Assembly: GCA_002083615.1 (NCBI GenBank)
Contig: MSXO01000044.1
Location: 44,299-94,592, forward strand
Direction of reading: 5' to 3'
Length of the DNA stretch: 50,294 bases
Origin: Proteobacteria bacterium ST_bin11
GTDB taxonomy: Bacteria; Pseudomonadota; Gammaproteobacteria; Methylococcales; Methylomonadaceae
The notes beneath the pieces are model-generated. The model was not told the DNA's origin. It worked only from the letters and a program-made list of their open reading frames with translations, and did not search any database. Both the position numbers and the translations under genes were made by a program. Below are positions 10,259 through 17,981 of this stretch, piece by piece; position 1 is the first letter of the stretch; every line of letters starts with the position of its first letter.

Positions 10259-11752
10259 TTAATCAGTTGGAGAAAGATTTGGTGTTTGTGCAATGCGAGG
10301 CGTGTACACTGTTGTTCGATCTTGTTGTGTTGCATAGAGCTTTCTGGATGTTGTAAGATCAACTCGTTCAAGAGCTTGCCGATTGCGCCTTTGGTTCTCT
10401 TCGAGTAGTGTGCGCGTGTCGGACGTTGAAACAAATTTTGCACGCATTGAATGTCTTGTCGTATTCAACTTGTAGAAGAGCACGCTTAGACGTGCTTTAC
10501 CCGGCGAAGAAGCCAGTAGTTTAAAGATGGCATAGGCCGCTCCCTTGCCGCTGTATTCAAGCACACAGATGTAAGTTCTTTCAAGACTTGAACACTCGGC
10601 GATTCGAGAAAGACTGTAGTTTGGAAAGCCGCTCAACTGCACAAGGTTGGTTCGATGATCGACGTCCAGGTGTTCGTGCTTGCGCCACCGACGAAACCAA
10701 CAAGGCACGACAGCTTCGTGATTTTCGTGGGGAATAACAACGTGCTTCGTGAACGTGTACAACGACCAAGCACCTAGGCTCTTCATCGAGGCGGTGTTAT
10801 CCCAGTGCTCATAGGTAGACGAAAGACTTTGCCCTTCAACGTTCAGAACAAGTGGTGTGTCTCCATTCCAGGTTGTTCGTGCGTTAGCCAGAAGGACTTT
10901 TCTTTGCGTGAAGATAAGATAGGTGAGCTCAGCGTCGGTGGGCTTAAGATAGATCCGATTTTGACTGGCTAGTTCGTAGTAGGGAGTTCGTTGATTCCCA
11001 AAGATGAGCGCTCTACCCAAGGACACCAAATAGGAGAGTTTGTTTGCGTAGTCGTAGCTATCGACAACGACAGCGAGAGATTGAATCGTTGGTCGCCCGC
11101 TCAGAGTTTTTGTGATGGCCGTAACAAGAATACTCGTGCAGCTTCGCAGACCCACCATTGCAATCGCGTAGTAGCTTTGAGTGCTCGCCGTTTTTGGAAC
11201 AAGCGAAAAGCCGAGGTGCAGCTGAACGCCATTCATTTCAAATGTAAACTCAGAGACACCATCGTCACCACCATCGTCTCCGTCTGTGGACGCACTCTCT
11301 TTGCTTCCAACATTGTATTCAACGTATTTTGTGTCGTAGCTGTCCGACGTTTCACTTTTTGCGTGTACGTTGCGATTGAACGAGACGTATCGAGTCGGAG
11401 TCGCTTCGAACCTGAACGACGTTTTCTTTGAAGGATTGTCCAAGTCGTCTTGATCGCGTCGCCAGCCTATCTTTGGATATGCGTCTTTTTCGGAAGCGCT
11501 GATCTTTGAACTGTTCTCAGAGCGAAATGCAGCTTGAGCGTACTCTTCAATACTTCTCTGTTGTCGAGAGAACACATGCACTGGAAGTTCGATTGGAGGC
11601 ACTGTGTCTCGTACAAGTTCGCGCACTTTAGTGTCTTTGTTGCTAGAGTTAAGCAGCTTGAATGACCCATAAAGACGCAATTGATTTTCTCCAGTAGTAG
11701 TAGTAGTCGTCGCCATAAAAGACGACGACGACGACGAAGAACTTGCTGACAT
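10259..11752 (-). CDS. unknown 497-aa protein with Ser/Thr-run N-terminus
   Basis: The first ATG in frame is at 11752; open sequence further upstream has only non-ATG starts. The protein opens with an 8-Ser run, then MATTTTTTG. A charged region follows, with an Asp/Gly patch near residues 155-165, and then about 300 residues of mixed alpha/beta sequence. There is no membrane span, signal peptide or recognisable active site. It is divergent from the NlpC/P60-type gene at 11810 with only 57 nt between their starts, so the two must share a promoter region. A capsid or tegument role is conceivable from size alone; I do not recognise the family. Confidence 0.85.
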   Translation of the reverse strand: MSASSSSSSSSFMATTTTTTGENQLRLYGSFKLLNSSNKDTKVRELVRDTVPPIELPVHVFSRQQRSIEEYAQAAFRSENSSKISASEKDAYPKIGWRRDQDDLDNPSKKTSFRFEATPTRYVSFNRNVHAKSETSDSYDTKYVEYNVGSKESASTDGDDGGDDGVSEFTFEMNGVQLHLGFSLVPKTASTQSYYAIAMVGLRSCTSILVTAITKTLSGRPTIQSLAVVVDSYDYANKLSYLVSLGRALIFGNQRTPYYELASQNRIYLKPTDAELTYLIFTQRKVLLANARTTWNGDTPLVLNVEGQSLSSTYEHWDNTASMKSLGAWSLYTFTKHVVIPHENHEAVVPCWFRRWRKHEHLDVDHRTNLVQLSGFPNYSLSRIAECSSLERTYICVLEYSGKGAAYAIFKLLASSPGKARLSVLFYKLNTTRHSMRAKFVSTSDTRTLLEENQRRNRQALERVDLTTSRKLYATQQDRTTVYTPRIAQTPNLSPTD

Positions 11753-11809
11753 TTCCCCCACCCTTGATCGCAGTGAAATCCTGGTGCAGCAAATCTTCAA
11801 CGTGAAAAA

Positions 11810-12877
11810 ATGTTCAACATATTAAACCCGCGCAGACACCACGACGAAGAACGTAGAAAACTCGGAAAGAATGCAGACATTTCAGTGGATCTTGCTTGTA
11901 CAATGGTGAGCAGCGGTGACATCGTCTTGTTTAGTGGGGAATCTCAAACGTCCGTGGCAGTCACAGTCTTCTGTGGATCGAAGTGGTCGCACGTTGGCAT
12001 TGTCTATCTTCCCAGCGACGACGCAGAACCGCAGCTCTTTGAATCGGTGAAGTCTCCAGACAAAAACATCGATCTTCGAACAGGCAAGAAGGCTAGTGGT
12101 GTTCGAATAGTAAGTCTTCGCTACGCGCTATCGACTTTCAAAGGTCACGCAGTTGCAATTCGAACATTGAGCTTACCTCGTGCACTAATGCAAGAGAAAC
12201 GCTTCAGCAAGACCTTCTACAAAACCATGCGAACGGCGATGAAAGAATCCATTGATCTCTACCATGGAAAACCCTACGAAATGCGGATATTCAACTTTGT
12301 CATGGCTCGATTTATCTTCATTTCCATCTGCGAAGAGATGCCAGAGGCGCTGTTTTGCTCGGAACTCGTTGCACTCTGCCTAAAGCGAGCGAACATTCTT
12401 CTCTGCGATAGATCGAGTATCCAATTCATTCCCGAAGATTTTAGCGCAGAAGGCACGGTCAGGCCATCGTGTCCTCCCGAACTAAACGTTGGCTCAATGG
12501 TCAACTGCATTCACATGATCTTCAGTAAAACCCACTATGTTCGTGTACCCTCGGGATTCGAAGAAGCAGACGACAGAAAATCGCCACTCCACGTACTATC
12601 ACCACCACAGAGATTTACACAAACGAGAGCCGCTTCTTCTTCTTCCTCGCCGTCGTCATCATCGACATCTCAAGACTTTCATGTTGCAAAGAGGCCTACG
12701 TCTACTAGCAGCAAGACGAAAAAAGAAAGACAACTTGTTTATCGAAAACAGCGTGCAGGCGCGCTCCTTTCCATAGGTTCCAGCAGTAGCGACGACGACA
12801 ACAACAATGACGACGATGATGATGGGAGCGAGTTGATTATCGATGACGATGACGACGATGATGACGACTACGTTTAA
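11810..12877 (+). CDS. permuted NlpC/P60 (YiiX/poxvirus G6-like) cysteine hydrolase
   Basis: The motif order is that of the circularly permuted papain-like NlpC/P60 superfamily. A GDIVLF strand (residues 36-41) leads to the His motif KWSHVGIV (H61), then an acidic position in LFES (E78), and the Cys comes last in ALFCSELV (C183). Family members include bacterial YiiX, LRAT-type acyltransferases and poxvirus G6. They act on amide or thioester/acyl bonds, often of lipids or peptides. The catalytic domain takes up about the first 235 residues. The remaining 120 or so are a Ser-rich, then very Asp-rich acidic tail. The substrate is unknown; membrane lipid acyl transfer or deamidation are options. 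The ATG follows six A's. The stop shares the bases TTAA with the stop of the convergent gene at 12874. Confidence 0.75.
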   Translation: MFNILNPRRHHDEERRKLGKNADISVDLACTMVSSGDIVLFSGESQTSVAVTVFCGSKWSHVGIVYLPSDDAEPQLFESVKSPDKNIDLRTGKKASGVRIVSLRYALSTFKGHAVAIRTLSLPRALMQEKRFSKTFYKTMRTAMKESIDLYHGKPYEMRIFNFVMARFIFISICEEMPEALFCSELVALCLKRANILLCDRSSIQFIPEDFSAEGTVRPSCPPELNVGSMVNCIHMIFSKTHYVRVPSGFEEADDRKSPLHVLSPPQRFTQTRAASSSSSPSSSSTSQDFHVAKRPTSTSSKTKKERQLVYRKQRAGALLSIGSSSSDDDNNNDDDDDGSELIIDDDDDDDDDYV

Positions 12878-13749
12878 AAGCCGATGGCGTCATCTTTCTT
12901 CTTCTCCGAGAGAAGCACACGCGTTATCCTCCACATGGTTGAAAACCACGTAATACCTCCAAGAAAAGATAGAGCAATCATGAAGAACACAAGATTTCCC
13001 GACTGCATGTTCTGTCCGTGCGTTGACATCGTGTAGATGTAACAGAGACAAGAAACAATGTACCATATCAAGTGAAGATGTGTCATTGACTCTGAGAACT
13101 CTAAATCATAGAGAACCTCGCGCAAGCAGACGATTGCATAGAAGATGTTTGCGCCTCCATACATGATGACAGGTGCGAGAACGGTTGACGTTTCTTCGCG
13201 CGTTCCATCAAGACGTTCGCTTGCCAGTCGAAAGAACTCTTCGACTTGTTTGCGTTCTTCATTCGTTGCATCGTTGAGCCCAAGCACCTTATTGATGTAC
13301 TTTTCAATAACTGGCGTGTCGAGTTTCTCTTTTTCGTCTAGACGTCTTTGTCCTTCTTCGGCCTTTGAACGCCACATTTCCGCTTCGGTTAAGCGTTGCG
13401 CTGTCACATCGTCGGCGACGTGATTGAAAACAATAACGTCCGGACGCACCACAGCAAAAAATCCAATGATGAAGAACACCGTGACTGAGATGGCCAGTAC
13501 GAAGCGAATCGTTCGTTCGATTCGATAACGCGTCATTTCAAGGTCTGACATCGTTTCAATGATGTGAGCCTTGCCTGCACAACACATATCTGGCGTGTCC
13601 GAATTGATTGTCGTAAAAACACAACAGGATTCGTCGCGATCTTGTGGATCAACTACACCACAGTACTGTCGTTCGTAACACTCCGCGATAAAGCTACAGC
13701 AGTTGTAGTCGTCCGATTTGTTAAAAACCCTGCTTGCTCCCTGAAACAT
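12874..13749 (-). CDS. membrane protein with Cys-rich N-terminus and central helix, 291 aa
   Basis: The N-terminal 80 residues hold many Cys (CCSF, CYERQYC, SCCVF, MCC), suggesting a disulfide-bonded or metal-binding domain. A hydrophobic span follows near residues 82-103. Next is a charged helical stretch (about 115-185) resembling a short coiled coil. Three further hydrophobic segments lie between about 190 and 275, and the basic C-terminus contains SEKKKDD. I do not recognise the family. It is followed on the same strand by another polytopic protein (13817-14398 lies upstream of it). The Cys-rich region next to membrane spans suggests an envelope protein, which is inference. Confidence 0.85.
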   Translation of the reverse strand: MFQGASRVFNKSDDYNCCSFIAECYERQYCGVVDPQDRDESCCVFTTINSDTPDMCCAGKAHIIETMSDLEMTRYRIERTIRFVLAISVTVFFIIGFFAVVRPDVIVFNHVADDVTAQRLTEAEMWRSKAEEGQRRLDEKEKLDTPVIEKYINKVLGLNDATNEERKQVEEFFRLASERLDGTREETSTVLAPVIMYGGANIFYAIVCLREVLYDLEFSESMTHLHLIWYIVSCLCYIYTMSTHGQNMQSGNLVFFMIALSFLGGITWFSTMWRITRVLLSEKKKDDAIGF

Positions 13750-13786
13750 TCAAGTGTTGGCGATTAGAAGGGGGAAAAAAGGAATT

Positions 13787-13796
13787 TTTATTTATT
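13787..13796 (-). terminator. overlapping poly(A) signals for the 13817 gene
   Basis: TTTATTTATT on the plus strand gives two overlapping AATAAA signals on the minus strand, 21-30 nt past the stop at 13817. Confidence 0.6.
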
Positions 13797-13816
13797 TTCT
13801 CCTTCTTCTCACGTTC

Positions 13817-14398
13817 TTAAAGAATCGACTTTGGTTTCTTTGCATTGGCGTTGCGCCGTTCCGTGACCTTTCTCAGATGATCGACCATGACTGCAACGGC
13901 GAGATACTCAAGGAACTTGGAGATGTAAATGTCGAAGGAGCTAATCAACGAAGAGAATGGATTGGTTGTATCGACAATACATGGGGCGGCCGTTCCAAGA
14001 GAAAGATAGGTGCCCAATTGAATAAAGTACAACCAATTTCCCAGGACAAGCGAAGAATTCACCTCGTGGAACATGTTATGATGCCAGAGCCACATCATCG
14101 TGTAGATCATCGACATCGCAACGGCTTTTGTGGCGAGAACAAAGAAGTAGGCAAAGATGTTGACACCTTCGTCGTTGTCGTTTTTGTTGTCGTAGAGCGG
14201 AAAGATGAACCCCCTGAACAGAGCGTAGAAGGCAACGAAGAGTATGATGCTCGAGGCAATCGTGTAGATAATCACCGAAGCAGTGTGTTGATAGACGAGC
14301 TCCACCATCAGCGTAAAGAGAAAGGACACCAGAGTCATCGATGCAAAGAACATTGCTGCTCGAACTGGACTACGAGCAATTTTCTCAAAGTACCCCAT
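13817..14398 (-). CDS. polytopic membrane protein (4-5 TM), 193 aa
   Basis: Hydrophobic segments lie near residues 14-34, 38-62, 83-104, 118-138 and 160-180, separated by short loops. A charged DNKNDND loop lies near residue 75. The C-terminus is basic (RNANAKKPKS). There is no signal peptide or enzyme motif. The gene begins 3 nt past the stop of the nuclease gene upstream on the same strand, so the two are tightly packed and may share a transcript. I do not recognise the family. Confidence 0.85.
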   Translation of the reverse strand: MGYFEKIARSPVRAAMFFASMTLVSFLFTLMVELVYQHTASVIIYTIASSIILFVAFYALFRGFIFPLYDNKNDNDEGVNIFAYFFVLATKAVAMSMIYTMMWLWHHNMFHEVNSSLVLGNWLYFIQLGTYLSLGTAAPCIVDTTNPFSSLISSFDIYISKFLEYLAVAVMVDHLRKVTERRNANAKKPKSIL

Positions 14399-14401
14399 CT
14401 T

Positions 14402-15286
14402 CTACGTCGTCGTCGTCGCCTTCTTCCCTTTCTTCTTGGGTGCTCTAGAAATGACTTTCTGTACGTAGGTTCTACGTAGCGACGTGTTCAGCTGAGAGAG
14501 TAGATCGACGCGAAGCGATGGAGTTGACCACCAGGATTCTTGCTTGTAAGCCGCGTACTTTCTTCCTGGATTAAGATAGACAACGTAGCTGCGTGATACG
14601 TTTTTAGCGTAGATGTTTGTCAGAGCTTCGGCTCCAAACCAAAGCTGCAGCTGGTGGTGATTGTGCACACTGTTTGGAATCTTAGAGCCCGCTTCGCCTT
14701 GCATCATCTTCGACGTGCCTATGGTTCTCGGCGTTAGACGGTCGAAGAGATAGCCGGTCTTTAGCTCGAGAACACAAAGTTCCGTGGGATTTTTCAGACT
14801 GTCGACGCAGAGAACATCGATTGCCGTGGCAATGCGCATGTTGGGAAATCCCACGACAACTTCACAGTCGAAGACCTTGAGGTTGTTGTCCTTGAGAAAG
14901 TTCTTGAACTCGTCGAGCATGTGCGTAATCGAGATTGAATTGGCTCGAGTTCTCCGCGTGGCCTTTCCAAACTTCTCCTTGCATAGACAAAGCTTCTTTT
15001 TGCAGGTGCACTTGGTCTTCTTGCCTGGCTTGCAAGCGCAGATGATCGATCCACACATGTACGCGTGAAAAACATGACGATGAAACGCCTCGCCCAGCGA
15101 AAGACTTGAACCGCCAGCTCCTCGCCGACCAACTTTGAAGCTGCGAAAGTTAGCGTTGTAGAATGAAGCGCCGAGAGCGTTGAGCGCTCCCCGACAGTGA
15201 ACGCCGTTGACGGAAAAGCCCTTGTGTCCCGACAGCGGAACGTTCACCTTTGAGTTTGAACGAATGGTTCCTAGTAGCTCCTGCAT
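14402..15286 (-). CDS. PD-(D/E)XK exonuclease, RecB/Cas4/alkaline-nuclease-like
   Basis: RecB-type nuclease motifs occur in order: GEAFH (residues 65-69), the Asp motif ATAIDVL (D157), the E-x-K motif VLELKTGY (E174, K176), and a downstream helix HHQLQLW (H211, Q212) matching the QxxxY-type helix. A Cys/Lys-rich insert (residues 78-102, pattern C-x4-C-x-C then C-x-C and C-x-C) may bind metal. Herpesviruses use a UL12-type alkaline nuclease of this fold to process replication intermediates; the same role here is inference from motifs and from the nearby terminase. The basic C-terminus (APKKKGKK) suits DNA binding. The ATG overlaps the 3' end of the upstream minus-strand gene by 16 nt. Confidence 0.78.
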   Translation of the reverse strand: MQELLGTIRSNSKVNVPLSGHKGFSVNGVHCRGALNALGASFYNANFRSFKVGRRGAGGSSLSLGEAFHRHVFHAYMCGSIICACKPGKKTKCTCKKKLCLCKEKFGKATRRTRANSISITHMLDEFKNFLKDNNLKVFDCEVVVGFPNMRIATAIDVLCVDSLKNPTELCVLELKTGYLFDRLTPRTIGTSKMMQGEAGSKIPNSVHNHHQLQLWFGAEALTNIYAKNVSRSYVVYLNPGRKYAAYKQESWWSTPSLRVDLLSQLNTSLRRTYVQKVISRAPKKKGKKATTTT

Positions 15287-16050
15287 TCGAGTTTCCTACA
15301 AGCATTGAAGTTGAGTCGATGAATTTCCTTCCAGAGAGTGTATACACTTTCGATCGTCGCTTTCATCAGCGAAGGGGAAAATGGAAAGTATCTCGTGTGT
15401 GCTACGTGCACAGGTATGTGCTCTTCGAAAATGAGAAAGCACCAATGCATCGATTGAATCTGTGGAATGCTGTAGACATCAGTGTCCATTGCTAGATTGA
15501 CAGCTCTAAAGACGCGTCCTTCAACGTTGGCATCGACAATGACGATCGTGTTGTCCGCTTCGCTTTTCATCTTGAATAGCTGGTCAACTGAAGACGATGA
15601 TGACGACGACAATTCTCTTGGTTTTGCAGGCATGGATTCATCGTCGTCGTCGTCGCTAACATAGCAAACATCTTGATTGTCGTCATCATCATCACCACCA
15701 CTACTGTCGCTAATCGTGGGAGCATCGCCACTTTGAAATCTGTAACGCTTTGCAGTGTGCTTTGCAATGTTTGGAATGCTATCGTAGGCAACCATCGTCG
15801 ATTGAGCGAGTGAAGTTGCAAATGCGGTGGAGATAGCCTTTTTAATCTCGATGTTTGGGATGGTGGTGTACGCTGAAGCACCGTAGGGAGAAATCATGAG
15901 CACAACACCAATGCCAACAATGTGACTTTTCACAATGCTTGTGAACGCCTTGCACACGTTTACCTTCAAATCGCTTGTCGTCGACTGAAGTAGCTTGTAG
16001 CGTCTATTGTAGATTGTTGGATGTCGCAGGCGTTTTGGTCTTGACGCCAT
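15271..16050 (-). CDS. unknown 259-aa protein with acidic/Ser central linker
   Basis: The N-terminal 110 residues are basic, then contain hydrophobic stretches (residues 43-62 and 70-90) that might be weak membrane segments. The centre (residues about 112-155) is a low-complexity acidic and Ser linker with DDDDD and SSSSSS runs. The C-terminal 100 residues form a compact alpha/beta region. No motif is recognised. The start lies opposite the 16133 gene across an 82-nt gap containing a long inverted repeat. The 3' end overlaps the nuclease start, which suggests coordinated expression. Confidence 0.8.
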   Translation of the reverse strand: MASRPKRLRHPTIYNRRYKLLQSTTSDLKVNVCKAFTSIVKSHIVGIGVVLMISPYGASAYTTIPNIEIKKAISTAFATSLAQSTMVAYDSIPNIAKHTAKRYRFQSGDAPTISDSSGGDDDDDNQDVCYVSDDDDDESMPAKPRELSSSSSSSVDQLFKMKSEADNTIVIVDANVEGRVFRAVNLAMDTDVYSIPQIQSMHWCFLIFEEHIPVHVAHTRYFPFSPSLMKATIESVYTLWKEIHRLNFNACRKLECRSY

Positions 16051-16059
16051 TGTTATTAT

Positions 16060-16111
16060 TTTTCTTTTTTTTTCTCTCTAAATTTACATTTGAGAGGAAA
16101 AAAAAAGAAAA
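16060..16111. promoter_or_regulatory. inverted repeat in divergent promoter gap
   Basis: A pyrimidine arm (16060-16078) and a purine arm (16092-16111) are complementary over about 19 bp with one bulged base (G16097) and a 13-nt loop. They lie between the starts at 16050 (-) and 16133 (+). Both arms are low complexity, so the symmetry may simply reflect A-rich leaders on both strands. Confidence 0.55.
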
Positions 16112-16132
16112 GGAAAAATCCCCTCAAGCGAA

Positions 16133-17113
16133 ATGGCGGCTTTCCATGTATCTCAACTCGAATTGGCCTCCAAAACCCCAGTTCTTTACTATTCAATGAG
16201 CAAGAAAGACGAGCCTCTCATTCATGCAAACATGATCCTCAGCGTTGCAGAGAACGTCTGCTTGCCTATTAAAGGACGGCTACAATCTATTCGCGCACTG
16301 GCAAGTTCAACATTCGACTCGAACGATGATCTGTCCATACTTCAGTACTTCTGCCACGAACTTCTTGAAAATCCGGCATATCTAACAACGCCGAAGGACA
16401 TGCCGCCATGTGGAATGACGATGGAAGAGTACAATTCAAACGTATTTTCGAAGCGACCAAAAGAAAACGCCAAACGTGCGCTAGGCGAACGCTACGAATC
16501 ACTGTGCTCCAACTGTCTCTACAACTTCTGTCATCTCTATATCAAAACCTGTCTTGAGCACAATTGGATCAACGTTAAAGGCGACAAGGGCTTTGAAGTC
16601 ATTCCGCTTGAAACGTTGACGCTGACATTTCAAGGTGCTCTCAGTTTCGTCTTTTGTTGTGGCTGCACTTTCAACCTCAGCGCAAAAACAACGCCAACGC
16701 ATCGAGTCCAAAGAGCAATGATCGAGGAGTCAAGATACATAAGCAGGTTCATCGAAACCTACAGGAGAGTGTCCACTTCAGTCTGTCTACTCTCGGACAA
16801 GAGTGTTGCCAACGCCAAGGCACTAGAACTCATTCCCACTGGAAACCTCGTCGAAGGCATTGTCGATTATCTAGAACTGCCAAGAGATCGAAATTTGAGT
16901 TGGGCTACCGCGTTTATGGTGTGTATCGACAGCATTAATGTTCGTCCGGAAAGTTCCAAGCATGGGTTGTCAAGAAAGAGCATTGCGTATTTTACCCTGT
17001 TAAGATCAACGACCGAATGCATTCAAATCTACTTTGTTGTTGACCGACGTACCGGAAAGGTTTTTCTACGTACCTCTTCAAACTTCAACAAGGAAGTCAT
17101 TCTGATCGACTGA
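16133..17113 (+). CDS. unknown Cys-containing protein opposite the terminase exon
   Basis: A 326-residue protein with no membrane span. Cysteines cluster in CSNCLYNFCHLYIKTC (residues about 124-139) and FCCGC (about 174-178), which could form a zinc site. The gene runs opposite to terminase exon 1. Its stop lies 89 nt beyond the splice donor at 17202, so it falls inside the predicted terminase intron. In mammalian herpesviruses the UL15 intron likewise carries opposite-strand genes (UL16 and UL17), which take part in packaging and tegumentation. I see no direct sequence evidence that this is one of them. The stop is followed by a purine-rich tract. Confidence 0.85.
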   Translation: MAAFHVSQLELASKTPVLYYSMSKKDEPLIHANMILSVAENVCLPIKGRLQSIRALASSTFDSNDDLSILQYFCHELLENPAYLTTPKDMPPCGMTMEEYNSNVFSKRPKENAKRALGERYESLCSNCLYNFCHLYIKTCLEHNWINVKGDKGFEVIPLETLTLTFQGALSFVFCCGCTFNLSAKTTPTHRVQRAMIEESRYISRFIETYRRVSTSVCLLSDKSVANAKALELIPTGNLVEGIVDYLELPRDRNLSWATAFMVCIDSINVRPESSKHGLSRKSIAYFTLLRSTTECIQIYFVVDRRTGKVFLRTSSNFNKEVILID

Positions 17114-17196
17114 TGGGGGGAGAGAAAAAGACAAAGAACATACCAAGCGAAAGGAGAAAACGAGTGGAAGAAAAGAGAGAATGAATGCGAAGAAAG

Positions 17197-17202
17197 ACGT
17201 AC
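17197..17202 (-). other. putative 5' splice donor of terminase
   Basis: On the minus strand GTACGT follows codon AAT (Asn236). The exon from the ATG to this point is exactly 708 nt, so the intron would be phase 0. Beyond it the frame stays open but turns into Ser/Phe-rich sequence with no terminase character. Confidence 0.7.
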
Positions 17203-17910
17203 ATTTGTTGTAGCAGCGTAGACTTCCAACGCCTTTTCTGAATCGGCAGTTGGATCACGAACCACCATCGTGTCTTGATTCATGATCTTGTTTGGATTGT
17301 TCAAGTAGGCAATGCCACGAGGGTCTTTCCTAAGGAAAGAGGTGATCATGTTCATCACGCGAACCGAAGCTTTCTTAACGTTGGCAAAGATCGTCAGTTT
17401 GATCTCTGGAATACAGATGATCAACGCCGCAGCAACAGATGCAATGCAAGTGGTCTTGCCGACGCGACGACTCGCCAAAATCAAGAGAAGTTCATAGATG
17501 TCCGGTGCTTTGAGTATCCCGAGGATTCGATCTTTGTGGACTTCCAAGTCGTTGCGATAGATCATAGGGAGGCAAGCGCTCAAGATGAACGCCACCATCT
17601 TTTGCTGATCTAGACGAAGAGAATAGGGCGTTCCATCGCCATTCTTGTAGCCGTTGATTGTCTTCACAATGTTGTTGAAGAGTATGTCGCCGTAGACCGC
17701 CTTATCTGGTTCGGAGTCCACTCGATGTTGAATGGCGTCGCTAATGTTCGTCAGGGAAAAGACGCTGGTGAATTCCTTGCGTGCAGCTATACACCTGTCG
17801 ATGACACCCAAGAACTTTCGACATCGAGTCGACGCTCTAAGACGAAAAGCATTGTTTCTTCTCTGCACTGACGATCTTGCTCTTGCAACAGCCGCATCTA
17901 GAAGTTCCAT
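17203..17910 (-). CDS. terminase large subunit ATPase, exon 1
   Basis: This exon gives the first 236 residues of a packaging motor ATPase that translocates genome DNA into procapsids. The Walker A motif is SRRVGKTT (residues 147-154), the RR-x-GKT form typical of herpesvirus and tailed-phage terminases. The following beta strand LTIFANVKK and the exon end VYAATTN match the region before Walker B, where relatives have an ATxN-like motif and then a DEA-type Walker B. The frame is open past this point to a stop at 17029, but that tail is not terminase-like and begins with GTACGT. No exon with Walker B or the RNase-H-like nuclease is seen on the minus strand down to position 1, so the rest must lie beyond the window. 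The ATG at 17910 is the first in frame. Confidence 0.85.
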
Positions 17911-17914
17911 GCGA

Positions 17915-17964
17915 TGAACGAACAACGAGTTTTTTTTTCTTCGTTCAAGGAAAAAAAATTCCTT
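17915..17964. promoter_or_regulatory. paired inverted repeats upstream of terminase
   Basis: TGAACGAA (17915-17922) pairs with TTCGTTCA (17940-17947). Next to it AAGGAA (17947-17952) pairs with TTCCTT (17959-17964). Both lie just upstream of the terminase ATG at 17910 and downstream of the stop at 17982. They could act in the 3' UTR of the upstream gene or the 5' UTR of terminase. Confidence 0.45.
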
Positions 17965-17981
17965 TCGCTCGGAGGGTCTTT

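Noticed and set aside
13754..14479. Plus-strand 241-codon frame
   Set aside because: It is antisense to a membrane protein gene and parts of its neighbours, and has no leader or recognisable domain.
14402..15286. Nuclease gene as terminase exon 2
   Set aside because: Its motifs are PD-(D/E)XK of the RecB type, with no Walker B or terminase RNase-H-like nuclease, and it has its own ATG.
17029..17202. Continuation of the terminase frame past the donor
   Set aside because: It is Ser/Phe-rich, lacks terminase similarity and begins with GTACGT, so it is better read as intron.
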